From VBDM01 sp035280025 (GTDB lineage: Bacteria; Pseudomonadota; Gammaproteobacteria; Burkholderiales; SG8-39): a stretch of 5,757 nucleotides of DNA. The DNA is taken from contig DATEGT010000275.1 in the NCBI GenBank assembly GCA_035280025.1, forward strand, positions 1 to 5,757, written 5' to 3'. This document shows, in pieces, positions 1-5,573 of the stretch (position 1 is the stretch's first letter; every line of letters begins with the position of its first letter). The translations under genes were made by a program, and so were the position numbers. Below the pieces are notes generated by a model. That model saw nothing but the letters and a program-made list of their open reading frames with translations, had not been told where the DNA came from and ran no database searches.

Positions 1-550
1 GGAAATAGCCGCCCTTGACCGGCGCGCGGTGACCCATGTTGCCGCCTTCGTATTCCTCGCCCGAGGACCACGGAGCTTCCTCGGACTTGATCTTCACGAA
101 GCAGCCCGACATGTCCACGTTCCAGGTCACGGAGTCGAAGATGAAGAACTCGGGTTCCGGGCCGAAGTAGGCGGTATCGCCCAGGCCGCTAGACTTCAAG
201 TACGCCTCAGCGCGCTTGGCGATGGTGCGCGGATCGCGGTCGTAGCCCTTTCCGTCGGAAGGCTCGACCGCGTCGCAGGTGAGATTGAGCACCGGTTCAT
301 CGGTGAACGGATCCATCCGAGCCGAATCCGGATCGGGCATGAGGAGCATGTCCGATGCTTCTATGCCCTTCCAGCCCGCGATCGAGGACCCGTCGAAGAA
401 ATGCCCGCTTTCGAACTTCTCCATGCCGAACGCCTTGACCGGCACCGAAACGTGCTGCTCCTTGCCCCGGGTATCGGTGAAGCGCAAGTCTATGAACTTG
501 ACCTCCTTATCCTTGATCATTTTCATTACGTCATTGGCGGACAATGCCAT
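1..550 (-). CDS. glnA: Glutamine synthetase type I, N-terminal 183 residues (3' part outside window)
   Basis: Glutamine synthetase makes glutamine from glutamate, ammonia and ATP in the cytoplasm and is the main entry of ammonia into metabolism. The visible 183 residues cover the beta-grasp domain and the start of the catalytic domain. Family signatures are VKFIDLRFTDTRGKEQHV (residues 17-34), FDGSSIAGWKGI (52-63), YDRDPR (103-108), FGPEPEF (129-135, with metal-binding glutamates E132 and E134) and EGGNMGHRAPVKGGYF (168-183). The ATG is preceded by GAGGAGA (558-564) seven bases away, and the N-terminus aligns with E. coli GlnA as I remember it, so the start is secure. The adenylylation tyrosine and the rest of the active site lie beyond the window, so completeness cannot be judged. 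The gene diverges from the rhodanese gene and has its own sigma-54/NtrC control region upstream, as expected for a nitrogen-regulated glnA. Confidence 0.98.
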   Translation of the reverse strand, partial: MALSANDVMKMIKDKEVKFIDLRFTDTRGKEQHVSVPVKAFGMEKFESGHFFDGSSIAGWKGIEASDMLLMPDPDSARMDPFTDEPVLNLTCDAVEPSDGKGYDRDPRTIAKRAEAYLKSSGLGDTAYFGPEPEFFIFDSVTWNVDMSGCFVKIKSEEAPWSSGEEYEGGNMGHRAPVKGGYF

Positions 551-622
551 CGCGGGATCTCCTCAAGTTGCGGATTGTTGGTGGTTAGGAAGGTAGTTAG
601 CCGCTAGAATCGGCGGAATCTC

Positions 623-638
623 TGCAGATTCCATGCCA
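623..638 (-). promoter_or_regulatory. Sigma-54 (-24/-12) promoter of glnA
   Basis: Read leftward the site is TGGCAT-GGAAT-CTGCA. The consensus is TGGCAC-N5-TTGCA, so it matches 5/6 and 4/5, with the invariant GG (637-636) and GC (625-624) exactly ten bases apart. It predicts transcription starting near 612 and a leader of about 62 nt before the glnA ATG at 550. The two NtrC-type boxes upstream make a chance match less likely. That sigma-54 drives glnA in many proteobacteria is established; its use here is inferred. Confidence 0.68.
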
Positions 639-694
639 TCTGGCGCTGAAAAAGCAGGCCATTGTGCCATAGGAGAAACCCGAGGGGACCTTGC

Positions 695-709
695 GCACCA
701 AGCCGACGC
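695..709. promoter_or_regulatory. Second, weaker NtrC-type site
   Basis: GCACC-AAGCC-GACGC has one perfect NtrC half-site and one matching 3/5. It sits inside a wider TTGCG...CGCAA inverted repeat (691-711). Its centre (702) is 31 bp from the strong site, close to three helical turns and nearly the spacing of the paired enteric glnA sites, which favours cooperative binding on one DNA face. It is centred about 90 bp upstream of the predicted glnA start point. Taken alone it would not be convincing. Confidence 0.5.
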
Positions 710-725
710 AAAGTCGCCATTATGC

Positions 726-740
726 GCACCGCATCGGTGC
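726..740. promoter_or_regulatory. NtrC (NRI) binding site, strong
   Basis: GCACC-GCATC-GGTGC is a perfect inverted repeat matching the NtrC core consensus GCACC-N5-GGTGC. Its centre (733) is about 121 bp upstream of the predicted glnA start point near 612, within the range of NtrC enhancers (E. coli glnAp2 sites lie near -108 and -140). The palindrome extends by one pair on each side (C725 with G741). It lies in the divergent gap, about 66 bp before the rhodanese start, so an effect on that gene is possible but not shown. Confidence 0.72.
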
Positions 741-806
741 GAATCAACTCCCGAGGGCCGCGCCCCGAGCTAAACTACGGGTATTGCCTCGGCGCCTGAA
801 GTGACC

Positions 807-1268
807 ATGTCGAAAGACTCTCCGGAAGACATCCTTGCCCGAGCGAAGCAGCGCGGCCAGGCCATGAAATTGCCTTATGGAGGAGCGCTGCTGCCCGCGG
901 AAGCGTATGCGCTGCTTCAGCAGGATCCCAACGCCAAGCTCGTCGACGTCCGCACCCGGGCCGAGTGGGACTACGTCGGGCACATCCCCGGAACGGTGCT
1001 GATCGAATGGAACACCTATCCCGACGGCCACCGCAATCCGGCGTTCCTCGGAGAGCTGCAGGCCCAAGTTGCCAAAAGCGATTCACCCGTCATGTTCCTG
1101 TGTCGCTCGGGCGCACGATCGCATCACGCCGCCGCAGCCGCGACTCAGGCCGGGTATCCGAACAGCTACAACATTCTCGAAGGGTTCGAAGGGGAAAAGA
1201 ACACGCAGGGCCAACGCAGCACCGTAGGCGGCTGGCGCGTCGCAGGCCTGCCCTGGGTGCAAGGCTGA
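807..1268 (+). CDS. Single-domain rhodanese-like sulfurtransferase
   Basis: This 153-residue protein has one rhodanese domain, the family that carries a persulfide sulfur on a catalytic cysteine. Visible landmarks are LVDVRTRAEWDYVGHIPGTVLIEW (residues 45-68), the active-site loop CRSGARS with C99, and the closing segment NILEGFEGEKN...GGWRVAGLPW (122-150). The first 28 residues are a charged, helix-like N-terminal extension. There is no signal peptide, so it is probably cytoplasmic. I chose ATG at 807; an in-frame GTG at 801 would add two residues, and GAAGTGA just upstream of 807 is only a weak ribosome site. The gene diverges from glnA across a 256-bp gap. Its physiological sulfur donor and acceptor are unknown; a role tied to nitrogen metabolism would rest only on position. 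The active-site loop is intact, so catalysis is likely. Confidence 0.93.
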   Translation: MSKDSPEDILARAKQRGQAMKLPYGGALLPAEAYALLQQDPNAKLVDVRTRAEWDYVGHIPGTVLIEWNTYPDGHRNPAFLGELQAQVAKSDSPVMFLCRSGARSHHAAAAATQAGYPNSYNILEGFEGEKNTQGQRSTVGGWRVAGLPWVQG

Positions 1269-1310
1269 TTCCTATCGAGGCCCCGCAGAACGGCCGACGG
1301 CTGCGCGAGA

Positions 1311-1328
1311 CCTTGACTTCGCTCAAGG
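1311..1328. repeat. Short inverted repeat between rhodanese gene and dctP
   Basis: CCTTGA and TCAAGG form a perfect 6-bp inverted repeat around CTTCGC, 50 bp before the dctP start and 42 bp after the rhodanese stop. There is no T-run after it, so it is a poor intrinsic terminator; it could be an operator for dctP or mean nothing. A TTGACT within it (1313-1318) resembles a -35 element, but no well-spaced -10 follows, so I do not call a promoter. The rest of the 110-bp gap shows only the dctP ribosome site. Confidence 0.3.
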
Positions 1329-1378
1329 AAACACCGCCCGTCCGGCATACACTTGTCATTTCTTGAGAGGAGGGTCTC

Positions 1379-2473
1379 ATGAACCGTCGCAAGTTCATCG
1401 CCGGCGCCGCCGCCGCGGCATCGGCAGTCGCAGTTCAGAAAGCGGTCGCGCAAACGCCCTCGCTGCCCAGCATTCGCTGGCGTTGCGCGTCGAGCTTCCC
1501 GAAGAGCCTGGACACCATCTACGGAGGCGGCGAGGTGATCGCCAAGCGCGTCGAGCAATTGACCGGAGGCAAGTTCCAGATCCGCGTTTTCGCGGCGGGC
1601 GAGATCGTTCCGGCGTTCGGTGTCGTCGACGCAATCCAGCAGGGCACGATCGAATGCGCGCACACCGCGAGCTACTACTTCGTCGGGAAGAACAAGACGT
1701 TCGCCTTCGACACGACGCTGCCTTTCGGGATGAACCAGCGCGAGCAGAACGCCTGGATCTACTACGGCGGCGGTCTCGATCTGGTGCACGCGTTCTTCAA
1801 GGACTTCGGGTTCATCTCATTCCCGGCCGGAAACACGGGCGCGCAAATGGGCGGCTGGTGGCGCAAGGAAGTGCGCTCGGTCAAGGACCTCAAGGGTGTG
1901 AAGATGCGCATCGCCGGCCTGGGCGGCGAAGTGATGGCCCGGCTCGGGGCGGTGCCGCAGCAGATCGCCGGCGGCGACATCTATCCGGCGCTCGAGCGCG
2001 GTGCTCTCGACTCGGCCGAGTGGGTAGGCCCGTACGACGACGAGAAGCTCGGCTTCTACAAGGTAGCGCCGCACTACTACTTCCCGGGCTGGTGGGAGTC
2101 GAACTCGATGTATTCCTTCTACGTGGGGCTGAAGGAATGGGAGAAGCTGCCGAAAGAATACCAGGCGGCGATCGAGGCGGCCGCGTACGAAGCCAATATC
2201 GACATGATGGCGAAGTACGATGCGAAGAACGTCCCGGCGCTCGAGCGGCTGGTGAAGAACGGCGTCAAGCTGCACCAGTTCTCCACCGACATCCTGCGCG
2301 CGGCGCAGCAGGCAGCGTACGAGCTCTACGAAGACGAGGCCGGCAAGAATCCGTCGTGGAAGAAAATCTACGAGCCCTGGAAGAAATTCCGCTCCGACCA
2401 ATTCCTGTGGCACCGCGTGCAGGAATTCGCCTACGAGAGCTTCGTCTACACCCATCCGCTCGGCAAGAAGTAG
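1379..2473 (+). CDS. dctP: TRAP transporter substrate-binding protein (DctP family, TakP/FcbT1-like)
   Basis: This is the periplasmic binding component of a TRAP transporter, which captures an organic acid and hands it to the membrane subunits for ion-gradient-driven uptake. The 364-residue product begins with a Tat-type signal (NRRKFI, residues 2-7), an alanine-rich core and a likely cut after AVA (22-24). Family features are the FAAGEIVPAFGVVDAIQQGTIE stretch (71-92), VKDLKGVKMRIAG with R177 (the conserved carboxylate-binding arginine of TRAP binding proteins) and ALERGALDSAEWVGP with E214-W215. Q156, E214 and W215 sit where I recall the sodium/2-oxoacid ligands of Rhodobacter TakP. AGGAGG at 1368-1373, five bases from ATG, fixes the start. 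The length is normal and the frame intact. Unusually, it converges with its presumed partners dctM and dctQ instead of preceding them. The substrate is unknown; 2-oxoacids, lactate-like acids or aromatic acids are possible. Confidence 0.95.
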   Translation: MNRRKFIAGAAAAASAVAVQKAVAQTPSLPSIRWRCASSFPKSLDTIYGGGEVIAKRVEQLTGGKFQIRVFAAGEIVPAFGVVDAIQQGTIECAHTASYYFVGKNKTFAFDTTLPFGMNQREQNAWIYYGGGLDLVHAFFKDFGFISFPAGNTGAQMGGWWRKEVRSVKDLKGVKMRIAGLGGEVMARLGAVPQQIAGGDIYPALERGALDSAEWVGPYDDEKLGFYKVAPHYYFPGWWESNSMYSFYVGLKEWEKLPKEYQAAIEAAAYEANIDMMAKYDAKNVPALERLVKNGVKLHQFSTDILRAAQQAAYELYEDEAGKNPSWKKIYEPWKKFRSDQFLWHRVQEFAYESFVYTHPLGKK

Positions 2474-2490
2474 GTCCGCCGCGCGAATTG

Positions 2491-2514
2491 AAACCCCGCC
2501 TCGGCGGGGTTTTT
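2491..2514. terminator. Bidirectional intrinsic terminator shared by dctP and dctM
   Basis: AAACCCCGCC-TC-GGCGGGGTTT is a perfect inverted repeat (2491-2512), folding in practice as about nine pairs around CTCG. On the rightward strand it is followed by T-rich sequence (TTTTTAATTT, 2510-2519), a good terminator 17 bases after the dctP stop. On the leftward strand the hairpin begins at the very next base after the dctM stop codon (2515-2513) and is followed by TTTCAATT, a poorer U-tract. One hairpin can therefore end both convergent transcripts. Confidence 0.88.
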
Positions 2515-3991
2515 AATTTCCGCCCTTCAGCGCCTTCTCGATCTCCGACGCAGCGTCGTCCGATTTCTGCTCGCCCTGCGCCGGCACCGGGTTGCGCTCG
2601 GCGCCCGGCGCGGGCAGGCCGAGCTGGCGGCGCAGCTCCTCCTCGCCCGTGCCCTTCACCGTGACGGCCTCGGTGATGTTCCCCGACACCAGCTTCGGGA
2701 ACGTGATCACCGTAGCAACCATCAGGATCTGGATCACCACGAAGGGGATGGCGCCCCAGTAGATGTCGGAGGTCTTGATGCTCTTCGGCGCGACGCTGCG
2801 CAGGTAGAACAGGGCGAACCCGAACGGCGGATGCAGGAACGAAGTCTGCATGTTCACCGCAAGCAGCACGCCGAACCAGATGAGGTCGATGCCGAGCTTC
2901 TGCGCCACCGGCGTGAGCAGCGGCACCATGATGAACGCGATTTCGAAATAGTCGAGGAAGAACGCGAGGAAGAAGATGATGGCGTTCACCACGATGAGAA
3001 AGCCGAGCGCGCCGCCCGGCACGTGCAGCAGCAGCCGCTCGACCCACAGGTCGCCGTCGACGCCGCGGAACACAAGGCTGAACACCGTCGAGCCGATCAG
3101 GATGAACATGACGAAGCTCGTCATGGTCGCGGTCGACTCGACCGCCTCGCGCAGCAGCTTCCAGGAGAGCTTGCGCTTGATGAGCGCGAGGATCAGCGCA
3201 CCGGTGGCACCCATGCCGCCGCCCTCGGTCGGGGTCGCCACGCCCAGGAAGATCGTGCCTAGCACGAGGAAGATCAGCACGAGCGGCGGGACCATCGAAG
3301 TGACCACGCGCAACGCGAGCTTGCGACCGTGCAGCGTGCGCATTTCGGGCGGGCAGCCCGGTGCGGCGGCCGGCTTCACCATCGAGACGATGAACACCCA
3401 CACTGCATAAGCGGCTGCGAGGCCGAGACCCGGAAACAGTGCCCCCTCGTACATGTCGCCGACCGAGGTGCCCATCTGGTCGGCGAGCACGATCAGCACC
3501 AGGCTCGGCGGAATGATCTGCGCGAGCGTCCCGGAGGCGGCGATAACGCCGGTCGAGAGCCGGTGCGAATAGCCGTAGCGCATCATCACCGGCAAGGAGA
3601 TCAACCCCATGGCGAGGACCGAGGCCGCCACGACGCCGGTGGTCGCCGCGAGCAGCGCACCGACGAAGACCACCGCGTAGGCGATGCCGCCGCGGATCGA
3701 GCCGAATACCTGGCCGATAGTGTCGAGCAGGTCCTCGGCCATGCCGCTCCTCTCGAGAATCAGGCCCATCAGCGTGAAGAACGGGATCGCGAGCAACACC
3801 GGATTCCCCATGATGCCGAGCACGCGCTCGGGCAGCGCCTGCAGGAGCGCCGGCTGCAGCATGCCGAAGTGGATGCCGAGGACTCCGAACGCGAGCCCGG
3901 TGAAGGCGAGCGAGAACGCCACGGGATAGCCGATCAGCAGGAACACGACCAGCCCGCCGAACATGATCGGCGCCATGTATTCGGCGATCAT
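2513..3991 (-). CDS. dctM: TRAP transporter large permease subunit (DctM family, FcbT3-like)
   Basis: This is the large membrane subunit that forms the transport path of a TRAP system in the inner membrane. The 492 residues are mostly hydrophobic, with about a dozen membrane segments. Recognisable family stretches are IMFGGLVVFLLIGYPVAFSLA (9-29), STGVIAASGTLAQIIPPSLVLIVLADQ (146-172), LGVATPTEGGGMGA (249-262) and VNMQTSFLHPPFGFALFYLRSVAP (379-402). The paired IIPPS and HPPFG segments are the inverted-repeat re-entrant regions of the family. The last ~46 residues (447-492) are a hydrophilic, charged tail, making the protein longer than the ~430 residues usual for DctM. Its ATG overlaps the dctQ stop by one base (TGATG), so translation is probably coupled. 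The start is supported by this overlap and by alignment of the N-terminus with relatives. It lies downstream of dctQ and converges on dctP. Confidence 0.96.
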   Translation of the reverse strand: MIAEYMAPIMFGGLVVFLLIGYPVAFSLAFTGLAFGVLGIHFGMLQPALLQALPERVLGIMGNPVLLAIPFFTLMGLILERSGMAEDLLDTIGQVFGSIRGGIAYAVVFVGALLAATTGVVAASVLAMGLISLPVMMRYGYSHRLSTGVIAASGTLAQIIPPSLVLIVLADQMGTSVGDMYEGALFPGLGLAAAYAVWVFIVSMVKPAAAPGCPPEMRTLHGRKLALRVVTSMVPPLVLIFLVLGTIFLGVATPTEGGGMGATGALILALIKRKLSWKLLREAVESTATMTSFVMFILIGSTVFSLVFRGVDGDLWVERLLLHVPGGALGFLIVVNAIIFFLAFFLDYFEIAFIMVPLLTPVAQKLGIDLIWFGVLLAVNMQTSFLHPPFGFALFYLRSVAPKSIKTSDIYWGAIPFVVIQILMVATVITFPKLVSGNITEAVTVKGTGEEELRRQLGLPAPGAERNPVPAQGEQKSDDAASEIEKALKGGN

Positions 3992-4533
3992 CAGGTGGCG
4001 TGTCCCTTCTTCTCGAATTCTTCCACGGACACGAGGCCCTTCAGGAAGCCGATGCGCTTGATGATCTCCGAGACGCCTTGCAACGCGAGCAACCCGAAAG
4101 CGACCGGAATGAGCAGCCGCACCGGCCAGCGGATCAGGCCGCCGGGATCCGAAGAATACTCCTGGATGTCATAGGAATTGACGAGCGAGGGCCAGCTGTA
4201 CCAGGCGATGATGACCGTCGCCGGCAGCAGCATGAAGATGCCGCCGAGGATGTGGATCCAGGCCTGCACGCGCGGCGAGAACTTGCCGGCGAGCACGTCG
4301 ATGTTCACATGCTCGTGCCGCTTGAGCGTGTAGCCGGCGACCAGCAGCCAGACCGCGGCGTTGAGGTACCACTGGATCTCGAGCCAGGCGTTCGAGCCGA
4401 TGTTCAGCGCGTAGCGTGCAGTCGCCGCCGCCGAGCAGATGATTACCGCTGCGAGACCCAGCCACGACACCCAGCGGCCGATGAACTCGTTCACGGAATC
4501 GATGACTGAGGAAAGGCGCAGCAGCTTTTTCAT
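3991..4533 (-). CDS. dctQ: TRAP transporter small permease subunit (DctQ family, FcbT2-like)
   Basis: This is the small membrane subunit that pairs with DctM and is required for transport in known TRAP systems. The 180-residue protein has four predicted membrane segments (about 20-44, 52-70, 91-112 and 135-157). It also has the family's W-LEIQWYLNAAVWLLVAGYTLKRHEHVNIDVL region (50-81), with the conserved E52 and the HVNID motif after the second helix. Length is at the upper end of normal because of an extended loop (YDIQEYSSDPGG, 121-132), which I recall as typical of the FcbT2 branch. The ATG at 4533 has only a weak ribosome site upstream (CAGG), but the N-terminus MKKLLRLSSVIDSVNEFIGRW looks natural and no better start is seen. 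It is the first gene of the leftward dctQ-dctM pair; a palindrome about 70 bp upstream may control it. Confidence 0.94.
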   Translation of the reverse strand: MKKLLRLSSVIDSVNEFIGRWVSWLGLAAVIICSAAATARYALNIGSNAWLEIQWYLNAAVWLLVAGYTLKRHEHVNIDVLAGKFSPRVQAWIHILGGIFMLLPATVIIAWYSWPSLVNSYDIQEYSSDPGGLIRWPVRLLIPVAFGLLALQGVSEIIKRIGFLKGLVSVEEFEKKGHAT

Positions 4534-4595
4534 TGACCGGCCTGGCGCTCGCGCGTGAGGTCCGATAGTGTCTCCAATGCGGCCGCGAAACGCAA

Positions 4596-4609
4596 TTGAC
4601 GCAAATCAA
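4596..4609. promoter_or_regulatory. FNR/CRP-like palindrome upstream of dctQ
   Basis: TTGAC-GCAA-ATCAA matches the FNR consensus TTGAT-N4-ATCAA at 9 of 10 positions. It lies in the 151-bp gap between uppP and dctQ, centred about 70 bp before the dctQ ATG. If used as a class II activator site (centre near -41.5), transcription would begin near 4561. Only poor -10 sequences (GACACT or CACTAT) are found there. It also overlaps a direct repeat of ACGCAA (4590-4595 and 4599-4604). A chance match is possible. Confidence 0.3.
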
Positions 4610-4612
4610 CGC

Positions 4613-4626
4613 GCCGCGCGAGCGGC
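4613..4626 (-). terminator. Possible weak hairpin after uppP
   Basis: GCCGC-GCGA-GCGGC forms a perfect 5-bp stem about 59 bp beyond the uppP stop. Read leftward it is followed by GCGTTGATTT, which is not a proper U-tract. It could slow or end the uppP transcript before dctQ, but the stem is short and the DNA is GC-rich, so this is weak. No better uppP terminator is visible in the gap, and uppP read-through into dctQ-dctM is not excluded. Confidence 0.2.
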
Positions 4627-4684
4627 CGGCTGTTTCACGCGCTCAATCCGGCTCTTGCCGCGATAGCCTGGCCCCGAACCCGAC

Positions 4685-5512
4685 TCAACCCGCGGACCAG
4701 TTCACCAGGCCGATGCTTGCCGTCAGTATCACGCCGGCGCCGAAAGCGATGCGGTACCAGGCGAACGGGGTGAAGTCGTGTGTCGCTATGTAGCGCAGAA
4801 GCCAGCGCACGCACAGAAACGCCGAAACGAACGCGGCCACTGAGCCCACTGCGAATAAGCCGATGTCACCCGACGAGAAGAGCGCGCGGTTCTTCCACAA
4901 GTCGTACGCGCCCGCCGCGATCAGCGTCGGCACGGCGAGGAAGAACGAGAATTCGGTCGCCGCGCGGCGCGACAAGCCGAACAGCATTCCGCCGATGATG
5001 GTGGCGCCCGAGCGCGAGGTCCCGGGAATTAGCGCGAACGCCTGCGCGATACCCACCTTGAGCGCGTCGCTCCAGGTCATCGCGTCGACCGAGTCGACGC
5101 GCACGCGCGGACGCAATCGGCGCTCGACCCACAGGATGATCACGCCGCCGATGATGAACGCGAGCGCGACCGGTACTGCGTGAAACAGGTACGCCTTGAT
5201 CAGCTTGCTGAACGCGAGACCGAGCACCGCCGCCGGGATGAAAGCGACGACGAGGTTGGCGACGAAGCGGCGGGACTGAGGTTCGCTCGCGAGGCCAGCA
5301 GCGATATTCAGGAATCGCGCGCGATATTCCCAGACGATGGCGAGCATTGCCCCGGTCTGGATGACGATCTCGAAGACCTTGGCCTTGTCGCCGGTAAAGC
5401 CGAGCAGGTCCCCGGCCAGAATCAGATGACCCGTCGAGGAAATCGGCAGGAATTCGGTCAGACCTTCGACGATGCCGAGGACGAGCGCCTTGACCAACAG
5501 AGCGAATTCCAC
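4685..5512 (-). CDS. uppP: Undecaprenyl-diphosphate phosphatase (UppP/BacA)
   Basis: UppP removes a phosphate from undecaprenyl diphosphate at the inner membrane, recycling the lipid carrier for peptidoglycan and other surface polymers; extra copies give bacitracin resistance. The 275-residue protein is of normal length and highly hydrophobic. The signature EGLTEFLPISSTGH (residues 16-29) carries the catalytic glutamates E16 and E20, with S26 and H29. The second signature PGTSRSGAT (163-171) carries R167, equivalent to the essential arginine of the E. coli enzyme. The start is GTG at 5512, preceded by AGAGGA; starting there gives the N-terminus usual for the family, with the EGLTEF motif at about residue 16. 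It follows thiC in the same direction but is separated from it by a terminator, so it probably has its own promoter, which I could not identify. Confidence 0.97.
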   Translation of the reverse strand: MEFALLVKALVLGIVEGLTEFLPISSTGHLILAGDLLGFTGDKAKVFEIVIQTGAMLAIVWEYRARFLNIAAGLASEPQSRRFVANLVVAFIPAAVLGLAFSKLIKAYLFHAVPVALAFIIGGVIILWVERRLRPRVRVDSVDAMTWSDALKVGIAQAFALIPGTSRSGATIIGGMLFGLSRRAATEFSFFLAVPTLIAAGAYDLWKNRALFSSGDIGLFAVGSVAAFVSAFLCVRWLLRYIATHDFTPFAWYRIAFGAGVILTASIGLVNWSAG

Positions 5513-5514
5513 TT

Positions 5515-5520
5515 TCCTCT
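5515..5520 (-). promoter_or_regulatory. Ribosome binding site deciding the uppP GTG start
   Basis: AGAGGA (within GAGAGGAAA) lies two bases before the GTG at 5512-5510. The spacing is tighter than usual, but no in-frame ATG lies near it; the next possible start, TTG at codon 6, would be about 17 bases away. This favours GTG. Confidence 0.6.
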
Positions 5521-5526
5521 CGCAGG

Positions 5527-5555
5527 AAATAAGAAGGGCGGCAGACGCGCCGCCC
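5527..5555 (-). terminator. Intrinsic terminator after thiC
   Basis: Read leftward, GGGCGGC-GCGTCT-GCCGCCC forms a perfect 7-bp GC stem with a 6-base loop (5555-5536) and is followed directly by TTCTTATTT. It starts 18 bases beyond the thiC stop and ends about 14 bases before the uppP start codon, so the thiC transcript should end just before uppP. Confidence 0.85.
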
Positions 5556-5573
5556 CAAGTTTAGCGGAAAGGC

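Noticed and set aside
29..607. Long rightward open frame opposite glnA
   Set aside because: It is antisense to the clear glutamine synthetase reading frame, and its translation has no recognisable domain.
641..656. Rightward GG-N10-GC (TGGCGC-TGAAA-AAGCA) as a sigma-54 promoter for the rhodanese gene
   Set aside because: The -12 element matches only 3/5, and GG-N10-GC arises often in GC-rich DNA. Kept only as a remark in the rhodanese finding.
651..670. A TGGCAC...TGCTTT sigma-54-like promoter on the leftward strand
   Set aside because: The -24 box is perfect, but the GG-to-GC spacing is eleven bases instead of ten, a change that normally abolishes sigma-54 promoter function. The candidate at 623-638 has correct spacing.
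1313..1353. TTGACT plus TACACT as a dctP promoter
   Set aside because: The two hexamers are 29 bases apart, far from the 16-18 needed. No other good -35/-10 pair was found in the gap.
1363..2664. 433-codon rightward open frame overlapping dctP in another frame
   Set aside because: It is arginine-rich, low-complexity translation typical of an off-frame reading of GC-rich DNA, while the dctP frame has a signal peptide, ribosome site and full family match.
2265..3401. 378-codon leftward open frame overlapping dctM and the end of dctP
   Set aside because: Off-frame shadow of dctM, with arginine/alanine-rich sequence and no ribosome site or domain; it also runs across the terminator at 2491-2512.
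3329..4174. 281-codon rightward open frame antisense to dctM and dctQ
   Set aside because: Its composition (histidine, arginine, glutamate and aspartate rich) is the mirror of hydrophobic membrane codons on the other strand, with no sign of a real protein.
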